From Deltaproteobacteria bacterium UBA6601 (GTDB lineage Bacteria; Myxococcota_A; UBA796; UBA9615), in NCBI GenBank assembly GCA_002433485.1, contig DJIF01000115.1:1239-7125 (forward strand): a stretch of 5,887 bases of DNA, in the 5' to 3' direction. The translations under genes were made by a program, and so were the position numbers. The notes under the pieces were generated by a model. The model was not told the origin of the DNA. It ran no database searches and saw nothing but the letters and a program-made list of their open reading frames with translations. Positions 1 through 5,799 of the stretch are shown here, piece by piece (the stretch's first letter is position 1; every line of letters begins with the position of its first letter).

Positions 1-72
1 CCAGCCCAAAGGCTTCCAGTCTCAAAGGTGCAGGTGAATTGAACGCTCTCGCTTAAATGGAAACTCGGTCTC
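1..72. other. Region downstream of glmS, no gene seen
   Basis: This stretch follows the glmS stop codon, which lies on the minus strand. I see no open reading frame of note and no GC-rich hairpin followed by a T-run on either strand. The glmS transcript may therefore end, or continue into another gene, beyond the left edge. Confidence 0.5.
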
Positions 73-1905
73 TCATTCAACGGTCACTGACTTGGCCAGA
101 TTGCGCGGTTTGTCGACATCCAGATTGAGGTAAAGCGCTGCAAAGTAGGCGATCAACTGCAGCGGGATGACCGACAGGAATGGTGTGAGCATGTTGTGGG
201 TGGCCGGGATTTCGATGAATTCATCGGCCACGTTACGCACTTCGTTATCGCCTGGATTGCAGATGGCGATTACCCGACCGCCTCTGGCCTTGACCTCCTC
301 CATGTTGGAGAGGGTTTTCTCGTGGAGGTGGTCCATCGGGCTAATGAAGATCACTGGAGTGCCGTCGCCGATCAGTGCGATGGGGCCGTGCTTCATCTCC
401 GCCGCCGCGAATCCCTCGCACTGGATGTAGGAGACCTCCTTGAGTTTTAAGGCTCCCTCCAGGGCTGCCGGGAAGTTCCCGCCCCGACCCAGGAACAACA
501 CATAAGGGGCTGAACTGATGCTCTCGGCGATGGCCTTGAGGTGGTCGCTCTGCTCGGCGAGCAGATGCTCGATCTGCTCAGGGATCTCGGCTAGCGCGCG
601 CAGTAGGTTGCGGCCGGCTTCCGCGCTTAAGTCGCGCATTCGCCCGATCTTGATGGCGAACAGGGTCAGCGCCAGCAGCTGGCTGGTGAAGGCCTTGGTC
701 GAGGCTACAGCGATCTCCGGGCCGGAGCGGATGTAGATGCCGCCGTCGCTCTCGCGGGCGATGGTGGAACCCACCACGTTGACTACCCCCAGTACGATGC
801 CGCCTTTGCGGCGGATCTCGCGCATCGCCGCCAGGGTGTCGGCGGTCTCGCCAGATTGGCTCACCGAGAAGTACAGGGTGTTGGCATCGACGATGGGGTT
901 GCGATAGCGCAGTTCAGAAGCGATCTCCACCGAGCAGGGGACCCTGGCCAGCTCTTCGATCAGGTAGGAGGCAGCCATTGCTGCGTGCAGTGAGGTGCCG
1001 CAGGCGATGAGGCAGATGCGGCGGATGTCGAAGAACGCGCGGCGGTCCAGGTTGAGGCCGCCGAGCTTGGCGTCGCCAAACTCCGGTAGGGCTCTGCCGC
1101 GCAGACCTCGCTGGATGGAGCGGGGCTGCTCGTGGATCTCTTTGAGCATGAAGTGCTCAAAGTCACCGAGCGAGATCTGTTCAATCTCCCAGTCCAGTTC
1201 GTTCACAGCCTTGGTGATGCTGCGGTCCGACAGGTCGGTGGTCTGGAAACCGTTGGCATCCAGCACCGCGACTTCGCCGTCCTCTAGGTAGACCACCTGC
1301 CGGGTATGGGCGATGAGCGCCGGGGCGTCGGAAGCCACAAACATCTCGTTGTCACCTACCCCGAGGACAATGGGCGAACCGTTGCGGGCGACTACCAGTC
1401 GATCGGGCTCATCTACACACATTGCCACCAGTCCGTAGGTGCCCTGAATCAGGCCCAATGCCTGCTTCACCGCTGCCTGCAGGTCGCCCTCGTAGAAGCG
1501 TGCGATGAGGTGTGGGACGACCTCAGTGTCGGTCTCGGAACGAAAATTTACGCCCTCAGCAATCAGCATGGTGCGCAGGGTGGAGTGATTCTCGATGATG
1601 CCGTTGTGGACAACCGCGATACGCTCGTCGGTGCTCAGGTGCGGATGGGAGTTGTTGTCCGAGGGGGGGCCGTGGGTGGCCCAGCGAGTGTGGGCAATAC
1701 CGACGTTGGCCTTGGGGGGAAGCTCGGGCAGGGCGTGCTCGAGCTCGCGCACTCGCCCGGCGCGCTTGCAGACGAACAACGAGTCGCTGCCGTTCATGGT
1801 GGCCACGCCGGCACTGTCGTAGCCGCGATACTCAAGCCGCTTGAGGCCTTCGAGGAGGATGGGGACGGGGCGCCTTGCGCCGATGTAGCCAACGATTCCG
1901 CACAT
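73..1905 (-). CDS. glmS: Glutamine--fructose-6-phosphate aminotransferase (isomerizing), GlmS
   Basis: GlmS is a cytoplasmic enzyme that converts fructose-6-phosphate and glutamine to glucosamine-6-phosphate and glutamate. This is the committed step toward UDP-GlcNAc for peptidoglycan and LPS. The 610-residue length is normal for the family. The N-terminal class II glutaminase domain (about 2-220) begins MCGIVGYIG with nucleophile Cys2, and has HTRWATHG (72-79), HNGIIEN (from 100) and SETDTE (123-128). Two SIS domains follow: the first has CGTS (302-305) and SQSGET, the second has ALKLKE (Glu490) and MKHGP (His506). The C-terminus is LAKSVTVE with Lys605; these match catalytic E488, H504 and K603 of the E. 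coli enzyme. An AAAAGG ribosome site lies 9 nt before the ATG (1915-1920 on the plus strand). The second SIS domain (GRGGNFPAALEG, EGFAAAEMKHGP) reads more like the Bacteroidetes/Chlorobi/cyanobacterial form than the enterobacterial form, from memory. It probably shares a transcript with the 93-residue gene just upstream. Confidence 0.98.
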   Translation of the reverse strand: MCGIVGYIGARRPVPILLEGLKRLEYRGYDSAGVATMNGSDSLFVCKRAGRVRELEHALPELPPKANVGIAHTRWATHGPPSDNNSHPHLSTDERIAVVHNGIIENHSTLRTMLIAEGVNFRSETDTEVVPHLIARFYEGDLQAAVKQALGLIQGTYGLVAMCVDEPDRLVVARNGSPIVLGVGDNEMFVASDAPALIAHTRQVVYLEDGEVAVLDANGFQTTDLSDRSITKAVNELDWEIEQISLGDFEHFMLKEIHEQPRSIQRGLRGRALPEFGDAKLGGLNLDRRAFFDIRRICLIACGTSLHAAMAASYLIEELARVPCSVEIASELRYRNPIVDANTLYFSVSQSGETADTLAAMREIRRKGGIVLGVVNVVGSTIARESDGGIYIRSGPEIAVASTKAFTSQLLALTLFAIKIGRMRDLSAEAGRNLLRALAEIPEQIEHLLAEQSDHLKAIAESISSAPYVLFLGRGGNFPAALEGALKLKEVSYIQCEGFAAAEMKHGPIALIGDGTPVIFISPMDHLHEKTLSNMEEVKARGGRVIAICNPGDNEVRNVADEFIEIPATHNMLTPFLSVIPLQLIAYFAALYLNLDVDKPRNLAKSVTVE

Positions 1906-1933
1906 ATTTGGGTGCCTTTTTGCTGCAGGGGCC

Positions 1934-2215
1934 TCAGCCGTAGAGAATGCGACGTACCTGACGTTCAGAGAGGGGGGCGATGGGAAAGCGGCGGGCGCTT
2001 ACTTCATCGCAGATCCGACCGTAGGCGATTCGATTGGGAATGCGGCTGCGTTGTAGTTCCTTGTGACGGCGGGTCACGAACTCGGAAAGGGTCTCGGACC
2101 AGTGATCCACCAGATTCGAGACGATCTTGTCCAGCTCGGACTCGGTGATGTTCACGATGCTCAGGAGGTGGTTACGGAAGGCCGGGCTCAACGGAGCGCT
2201 GTCCTCATTGTGCAT
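1934..2215 (-). CDS. Small conserved-looking protein with possible C-terminal helix-turn-helix, upstream of glmS
   Basis: I do not recognise the family of this 93-residue protein. The start is well supported: AAGGAG (2224-2229 on the plus strand) sits 8 nt before the ATG. Residues about 10-55 look helical and charged, with no signal peptide or membrane segment, so the protein is probably cytoplasmic. The C-terminal third is rich in arginine. It has the layout of a helix-turn-helix: a helix around RICDEVSARRF, a turn with prolines, then a helix around LSERQVRRILYG that ends the protein. It ends 28 bp before the glmS ATG with no terminator between them, so the two genes are most likely one operon with this gene first. 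A regulatory role, possibly on its own promoter or on amino-sugar synthesis, is inferred only from the HTH-like pattern and the position. A structural or nucleoid-type small protein is also possible. Confidence 0.85.
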   Translation of the reverse strand: MHNEDSAPLSPAFRNHLLSIVNITESELDKIVSNLVDHWSETLSEFVTRRHKELQRSRIPNRIAYGRICDEVSARRFPIAPLSERQVRRILYG

Positions 2216-2261
2216 CGTTCTGACTCCTTAAGGGTGGGGCAGCTGAACCGCTCGCGCAAGG

Positions 2262-2288
2262 CATATACCCGAAATCAGGTAAAGGCAA
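2262..2288 (-). promoter_or_regulatory. Weak candidate sigma-70 promoter for the small gene and glmS
   Basis: Read on the minus strand, TTGCCT (2283-2288) and TATATG (2262-2267) resemble -35 and -10 boxes, but the spacer is only 15 bp rather than about 17. The -35 box overlaps the left arm of the inverted repeat at 2280-2313, which would let a bound protein block this promoter. The match is by eye only. Confidence 0.25.
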
Positions 2289-2313
2289 GCAATCCCAAAT
2301 AATTGAGCCTTTA
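2280..2313. repeat. Two-part imperfect inverted repeat, operator or hairpin candidate
   Basis: The outer arms TAAAGGC (2280-2286) and GCCTTTA (2307-2313) are perfect reverse complements. Inside them, CAAT (2290-2293) and ATTG (2302-2305) are also complementary around an 8-nt centre. The arms are offset by a small bulge (AAG on one side, A on the other). There is no following T-run, and it lies between divergent genes, so an operator fits better than a terminator. Confidence 0.5.
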
Positions 2314-2370
2314 TTAGTGGGTCTCAGTGGTGGGCCAGTCCCGTCCTTCTTGATAGGATTGGTGCTGCTG

Positions 2371-3927
2371 ATGCACCGCTCCTCAACCGCTCTCTCGTCT
2401 CTGCTGCCAGGCGCTCTGCTGTTGCTGGTCGCCGCGCTCCTGCGTTTGCCGGGTCTGGATGCGGCACCGGTTGATGTCCATCACGTGCGTCAGGCCGACA
2501 CTGCGAGCATCGCTCGAAACATGCTGCGCGAGGGGATTGACCTGTTTCATCCACGCATTGACTGGGCCGGGCCTGAGGCGGGCTACGTGGAGTCGGAGCT
2601 GCCCCTTTATGGTGCGGTAGTGGCCGGGCTGTGGCGGCTGCTGGGGCAGAACTATCTGCCCGACCACCGGGTTCCGCGTCTGCTGTCGATTCTCTGCTGG
2701 TGGCTGGGCGGGCTGCTGCTGCTGGTGCTGGTGCAGCGGCGCCTGCGCGGACCGCCTGCCATCTACCTGTTGCTCTATGCCTTCTCGCCGCTGGCGGTGG
2801 TGTTCTCGCGCAACATCCAGCCCGACTCGCTGGCACTGCTGTTGTTGTTGCTCGCCATGGAGCGGGCGGATCGGGGCTCCCAAGCCAGTGATTTGAGGGC
2901 TCTGCTGGCCCTGGCCCTGGCTGGCTTGAGCATGGGCCTTGCGATCGCGGTGAAGGGGACCATGGCGCTGTTCCTGCCGTTGGTCCTGGCGCTGGGGCTG
3001 GCCCGCCAGGGTTCGGCAATTGCGCTGCGCTTGCCGTTGCTGCTGCTGCCCCCGCTCGCCATTGGCGGGGCCTGGTACAGCCACGCCCACTTCACCCTTG
3101 GCGCAGAGGGAGCCAGTTTTGGTCTATGGGGCGCTGAGGCGCACAAATGGGGTGGCCCAGCGCTGTGGTTTTCGCTGGACACCTGGCGTTCTGTTCTTGG
3201 TGCTGCGGTCGCGCAAACCCTGAGCCCGCTGGGGTTGCTCCTGGCGATTCGTGGCGCCATCGTAGCCAAGGCCCGACCCGAGCTGCGCATGTACGTTTTT
3301 GGGGCGCTGTCCCTGGTCCTGGGTTGCTTTGTCTTTACCGAGGGCTTTGCCCTGCACAACTACTACCAGCTGCCGCTGGTGCCCTTTGCCTCGGTGCTGG
3401 TGGGGGCTGCGCTGGTGGATGCTGCCGGACGGCTGGCTCAGTGGGCGGCGCTCAGCGCTCGGCTTAAGCTGGCGGTCCTGCTCAGTGTCCTGTTGCTGGG
3501 CACCCTGTCACTGCAGCTGGGGCTTGGTTTTGCTATCGACAGCCTGCGGGCCGATGTTCGGGTAGCAGAGCTGTCCCGTGGGGTCTCGGCGGTGCTCCCT
3601 CGCAAGCGTTCGGTAGTAGTGACCGATCGGCATCCCCAAACCGTGCTTTACGCCATCGATCGGCGGGGCTGGCATCGTACTGCTCTTGGCGCGCGGGAGC
3701 TGCGTAAGCTGCAGGGTCTGGGTGCTGAGTTTCTGCTGCTGACCGACACCGTCGCGGCCTTTGGCGATCCACTGATGGCTGCCTATCTTCGACTGGGGGC
3801 GACCCGGCATGCGAGCGGTCCAGGATGGGCTCTTTACAAGTTGCGCCCTGCGCCACCGCTGCCGACTGGGAAGAAGGAGGCTGACAGGCCTGTGGAGCTT
3901 AGCCCCGCCCCGACCTCGGTTCCCTGA
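2371..3927 (+). CDS. Polytopic membrane glycosyltransferase of the GT39/PMT_2 (ArnT-like) type
   Basis: The 518-residue protein is very rich in leucine and has roughly eleven to twelve membrane segments between residues 8 and 389. A 129-residue soluble tail (390-518) follows. The family uses polyprenyl-phosphate-linked sugars at the periplasmic face of the inner membrane to modify lipids, glycans or proteins. Supporting motifs are RLPGLD (25-30) closing the first segment, an acidic first loop with Asp35, His37 and RQAD (40-43), YVESELPLY (72-80), QPDSLALL in a middle helix, and HNYYQLPLVP (329-338) near the last helices. The sugar and acceptor cannot be told from sequence. The ATG at 2371 is chosen because the first membrane helix then starts near residue 10, as is usual. 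A weak AGGA (2355-2358) lies 12 nt upstream of it. An in-frame GTG at 2317 would add 18 residues but has no ribosome site. The hydrolase gene begins 22 bp after the stop. Confidence 0.85.
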   Translation: MHRSSTALSSLLPGALLLLVAALLRLPGLDAAPVDVHHVRQADTASIARNMLREGIDLFHPRIDWAGPEAGYVESELPLYGAVVAGLWRLLGQNYLPDHRVPRLLSILCWWLGGLLLLVLVQRRLRGPPAIYLLLYAFSPLAVVFSRNIQPDSLALLLLLLAMERADRGSQASDLRALLALALAGLSMGLAIAVKGTMALFLPLVLALGLARQGSAIALRLPLLLLPPLAIGGAWYSHAHFTLGAEGASFGLWGAEAHKWGGPALWFSLDTWRSVLGAAVAQTLSPLGLLLAIRGAIVAKARPELRMYVFGALSLVLGCFVFTEGFALHNYYQLPLVPFASVLVGAALVDAAGRLAQWAALSARLKLAVLLSVLLLGTLSLQLGLGFAIDSLRADVRVAELSRGVSAVLPRKRSVVVTDRHPQTVLYAIDRRGWHRTALGARELRKLQGLGAEFLLLTDTVAAFGDPLMAAYLRLGATRHASGPGWALYKLRPAPPLPTGKKEADRPVELSPAPTSVP

Positions 3928-3949
3928 TTTCTGCTGCTACCCTGTGGCC

Positions 3950-4663
3950 GTGTCACGCCCCCCTGCAGATCAGGCGCTCCGCCTTTATACCGCTGATGAG
4001 CTTGAGCTGGAGGCCTTTGAGGCTTGTCCCGACTCACCACGAGGGCTGCTGGTTGCCTGCCATCCACACACTGAGATGGGAGGCACCATGAACAGCAAGG
4101 TGAGTCACACCCTTTATCTGGCTTTTCGCGACCGTAACTTTCATGCGCTGCGCTTTAACTTCCGGGGTGCTGGTGGCTCTGGGGGCAGCTACGACGCAGG
4201 GCGTGGCGAGCGCCTTGACGTAGCTGCAGCCTGGCGTCATCTGCTGCAAGCCAGTGAGCCGGTTCTGCCAGTAGATGCCCCCCGGGTTGTTGGTGGCTTT
4301 TCGTTTGGCTCTTTTGTGGGAATGGCTTTTGCTCATCGCGAGCAGGCGTGCAGCCACCGCATCGCCATCGCTCCGCCGCTCAAGTTCGACTATGACTTCA
4401 GCTTTCTTGAGGATCCGGCTGATCTTAGACCTCTCTACATTGTGGTCGGCGCCGACGACCCGTTCTGTCCGATCCCGTTGGTGGAGCAGCTGCTGGAGCG
4501 TTTGCGGAAGCTGGCCATTCCGGTCCTTGCTAGCGTGATCCCCGGCGCTAACCACATGTTTGACCGCTGCGGTCATGTACTGCGTGAAGAACTCAGCAGC
4601 ATCGCTGCGCAGATCTGTGGTCAGCAGCCGGGCGAGCAGCGCTATGGGGTCCGCCGCCTGTGA
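3950..4663 (+). CDS. Alpha/beta hydrolase, COG2945-like, of unknown substrate
   Basis: The 237-residue protein, with no signal peptide, is probably a cytoplasmic esterase-like serine hydrolase. HPHTEMGGTMNSKV (38-51) closely follows the COG2945 hallmark HPHPxxGGTMxNKV. RFNFRGAGGSGG (68-79) gives the oxyanion-side loop, and GGFSFGS (115-121) is the nucleophile elbow with Ser118. GADDPFCP (167-174) supplies the acid, most likely Asp170, and GANHMF (199-204) supplies His202, so the triad is intact. The start is uncertain. GTG at 3950 (or GTG at 3944) fits the family N-terminus but has no clear Shine-Dalgarno, which suggests translation coupled to the glycosyltransferase ending at 3927. An ATG at 3809 would add 47 arginine- and proline-rich residues overlapping the upstream gene by 119 nt, and looks spurious. 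The substrate is unknown. Placement after a glycosyltransferase could mean removal of an acyl or ester group, but that is speculation. Confidence 0.88.
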   Translation: MSRPPADQALRLYTADELELEAFEACPDSPRGLLVACHPHTEMGGTMNSKVSHTLYLAFRDRNFHALRFNFRGAGGSGGSYDAGRGERLDVAAAWRHLLQASEPVLPVDAPRVVGGFSFGSFVGMAFAHREQACSHRIAIAPPLKFDYDFSFLEDPADLRPLYIVVGADDPFCPIPLVEQLLERLRKLAIPVLASVIPGANHMFDRCGHVLREELSSIAAQICGQQPGEQRYGVRRL

Positions 4664-4724
4664 CTTGCTAGCTGGCCATCGCGCCGCGAGATTCCCTTGC
4701 TTGGCAGCCGCAGAGAACCCACCG

Positions 4725-4738
4725 TGACATCCATGTCA
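4725..4738. promoter_or_regulatory. Perfect palindrome TGACAT-CC-ATGTCA, operator candidate
   Basis: Six-base arms are exact reverse complements around a 2-bp centre. A further TGTCA at 4744-4748 repeats the right arm's TGTCA exactly 10 bp away, which is one helical turn. This is the pattern of a dimeric regulator site with an extra half-site. It lies about 185 bp before the predicted sigma-54 transcription start, a usual distance for an activator site. The binding protein is unknown. Confidence 0.4.
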
Positions 4739-4892
4739 TTGCCTGTCAGGAGCCTCCGACATTGCTGTCGCGATCAGCTTTGCCGAGCGTTGTTGCAACT
4801 CCTGCCTTCGCTGTGACTCGGGCCCGCTTTGTCCCGGATGAATGCGTTGCTGCACGGGAATCTAAGGTCTCGTGTCGGGAAGGGCCCGGATC

Positions 4893-4908
4893 TGGCACGC
4901 CGCTTGAA
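4893..4908 (+). promoter_or_regulatory. Sigma-54-like promoter candidate
   Basis: TGGCACG (4893-4899), four bases, then TTGAA (4904-4908) matches the RpoN consensus TGGCACG-N4-TTGC(A/T) in all but one base. The mismatch is in the -12 GC dinucleotide, which reads GA, and this is a normally invariant spot. The 10-bp gap between the -24 GG and the -12 dinucleotide is correct. Transcription would start near 4919 and leave a leader of about 43 nt before the ATG at 4962. Confidence 0.35.
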
Positions 4909-4924
4909 GACGTGATGGTTAGCT

Positions 4925-4942
4925 GTCGGATTAAACACCGAC
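4925..4942 (+). repeat. Small inverted repeat in the leader just before the ribosome site
   Basis: GTCGG (4925-4929) and CCGAC (4938-4942) pair perfectly around an AT-rich 8-nt loop. The stem ends 3 nt before the ribosome site, so as RNA it could affect ribosome access. Alternatively it may be a DNA site. A five-pair stem is short and could be chance. Confidence 0.3.
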
Positions 4943-4945
4943 CAC

Positions 4946-4953
4946 GAAAGGGG
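4946..4953 (+). promoter_or_regulatory. Strong ribosome binding site for the 265-residue gene
   Basis: The purine run GAAAGGGG lies 8 nt before the ATG at 4962, and it fixes that ATG as the start. Confidence 0.75.
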
Positions 4954-4961
4954 TAAGAGTT

Positions 4962-5759
4962 ATGGGACAGGTAGCAAGGTTGGCAGAGCTCGCGGAGCTC
5001 CCAGAGGATTCCAAGCCCGGTCGTCACACCCTCACCGGTGAGGCCAGGGTCGTCTTCAGTCTACTTGGCATGGTGTCCGATACCGTGCTCGATCTGGACA
5101 TGCCTATAGGTCGTGCCCGTGAGCTTTTTACCCTGGCTCTCTATGACCGCGCTGAGCGCCGCTACCGCACCAGCACTCGGGTTTCGCTGGCCTTTGATAC
5201 GGCGTTGCGCACGGTCAAGAAGATCAAGAAGCGCTTCAAGGAGGGGGCGGTCGACCAGTGTGATGGCCCCGGTTTTAATCTGCGCCGCAAGGTCTACTTC
5301 ATGCTGCTCGAGAAGGAGATGAATCTCGACGAGATCGCCCGTGAGTTGCCGATCAATTACGAGGTTAATTACGCCCGCTTGTCAGTGGAGACGCTGATGG
5401 CCCAGGGGCTGGTCCAGGAGAACGACTACGGCCGCGGCCGGATTACCTACAGCGGTGTCATCCCGGAGGGCTACGTCAACTTCTTCCGCGAGGACCACGA
5501 GGCCGTCCTGCTCGGCTTTGAGCGCTTCCTGTCCGCTGTGCGCAAGGTGGTGCGTCATCGCCTGTTGCGCGGCGATAGTGATAATGCGCTGGCGCGGGGC
5601 TTCGTCGCGAGGGTTCGGGCAGAAGATTGCACGGAGCTCAACGAAGACCTCCGAATCGCTATCGTGCGCACCCTTATGGAGTACGAACAGCGTGCTGACG
5701 GACTGCCCGACGAGGCGATCCGGCCAATGGAGGTCCTGGTTGGGCTTGCGCCCAGCTAG
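4962..5759 (+). CDS. Unknown protein with two predicted winged-helix/HTH segments, putative transcription regulator
   Basis: I do not firmly recognise the family of this 265-residue protein. There is no signal peptide or membrane segment. Residues about 46-95 look like a first HTH: an arginine-rich region with a likely recognition helix at RVSLAFDTALRTVKKIKKRF (73-92). Residues about 108-163 look like a second winged helix: RRKVYFMLLEKEMNLDEIAREL, then a helix around NYARLSVETLMAQGLV (136-151), then a wing-like GRGRITY (157-163). The remainder (about 175-265) is helical, with a basic stretch around FLSAVRKVVRHRLLRG. The layout, and the lipoprotein gene starting 40 bp later, recall DUF6502-type proteins, but that comparison is from memory and untested. 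A DNA-binding regulator of itself and of the lipoprotein gene is the best inference. The start is fixed by the ribosome site at 4946-4953. Confidence 0.88.
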   Translation: MGQVARLAELAELPEDSKPGRHTLTGEARVVFSLLGMVSDTVLDLDMPIGRARELFTLALYDRAERRYRTSTRVSLAFDTALRTVKKIKKRFKEGAVDQCDGPGFNLRRKVYFMLLEKEMNLDEIARELPINYEVNYARLSVETLMAQGLVQENDYGRGRITYSGVIPEGYVNFFREDHEAVLLGFERFLSAVRKVVRHRLLRGDSDNALARGFVARVRAEDCTELNEDLRIAIVRTLMEYEQRADGLPDEAIRPMEVLVGLAPS

Positions 5760-5799
5760 ACTGCAGGCCGTTGCTTTCCATTTGCGAGAGGTCCCGCCC

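Larger units (their letters stand above)
2216..2370. promoter_or_regulatory. Divergent intergenic region between the glmS operon and the glycosyltransferase gene
   Basis: This 155-bp region must hold promoters for both flanking transcription units. It is more AT-rich than its surroundings, especially at 2270-2316. It contains the inverted repeat at 2280-2313 and a weak leftward promoter candidate. I could not find a convincing -35/-10 pair for the rightward gene. Its 3' end (2317-2370) is open in the frame of the downstream gene from a GTG at 2317. Confidence 0.6.
4664..4961. other. Long intergenic leader before the 265-residue gene
   Basis: This 298-bp stretch holds no convincing gene. A TTG-started frame (4762-4956) is discussed as a finding but has only about 52% GC at third positions. 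I see no intrinsic terminator after the hydrolase. In order it holds a perfect 14-bp palindrome (4725-4738), a GC palindrome CGGGCCCG (4819-4826), a sigma-54-like site (4893-4908), a small hairpin (4925-4942) and a strong ribosome site (4946-4953). Confidence 0.6.

Noticed and set aside
1906..1933. glmS ribozyme or riboswitch upstream of glmS
   Set aside because: Only 28 bp separate glmS from the upstream gene, which is too short for the ribozyme.
1306..2148. 280-codon open frame on the plus strand, antisense to glmS and the 93-residue gene
   Set aside because: It lies opposite two well-supported genes, shows no recognisable domain, and long antisense frames are common in GC-rich DNA.
2317..2370. 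GTG start adding 18 residues to the glycosyltransferase
   Set aside because: It has no ribosome site and pushes the first membrane helix away from the usual N-terminal position. It is not fully excluded.
2709..2740. CTG/GTG triplet-like repeat
   Set aside because: It encodes a leucine/valine membrane helix in frame, not a separate repeat element.
2383..3090. 235-codon minus-strand frame rich in glutamine
   Set aside because: The glutamines are the reverse complement of CTG leucine codons in the membrane protein, so it is a shadow.
3809..3949. N-terminal extension of the hydrolase from the ATG at 3809
   Set aside because: The 47 extra residues overlap the glycosyltransferase, are arginine- and proline-rich, and lie before the family's normal first strand.
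2696..4176. Four GCTGGTGG (Chi-like) octamers on the plus strand at 2696, 3396, 3411 and 4169
   Set aside because: They are explained by CTG and GTG codon runs in leucine- and valine-rich proteins, and the Chi sequence of this organism is unknown.
4034..4576. 180-codon minus-strand frame opposite the hydrolase
   Set aside because: The hydrolase on the other strand has full family motifs, and this frame has none.
4819..4826. CGGGCCCG palindrome, with GGGCCCG recurring at 4882-4888
   Set aside because: Short GC palindromes are expected by chance at this base composition, and no promoter element is near it.
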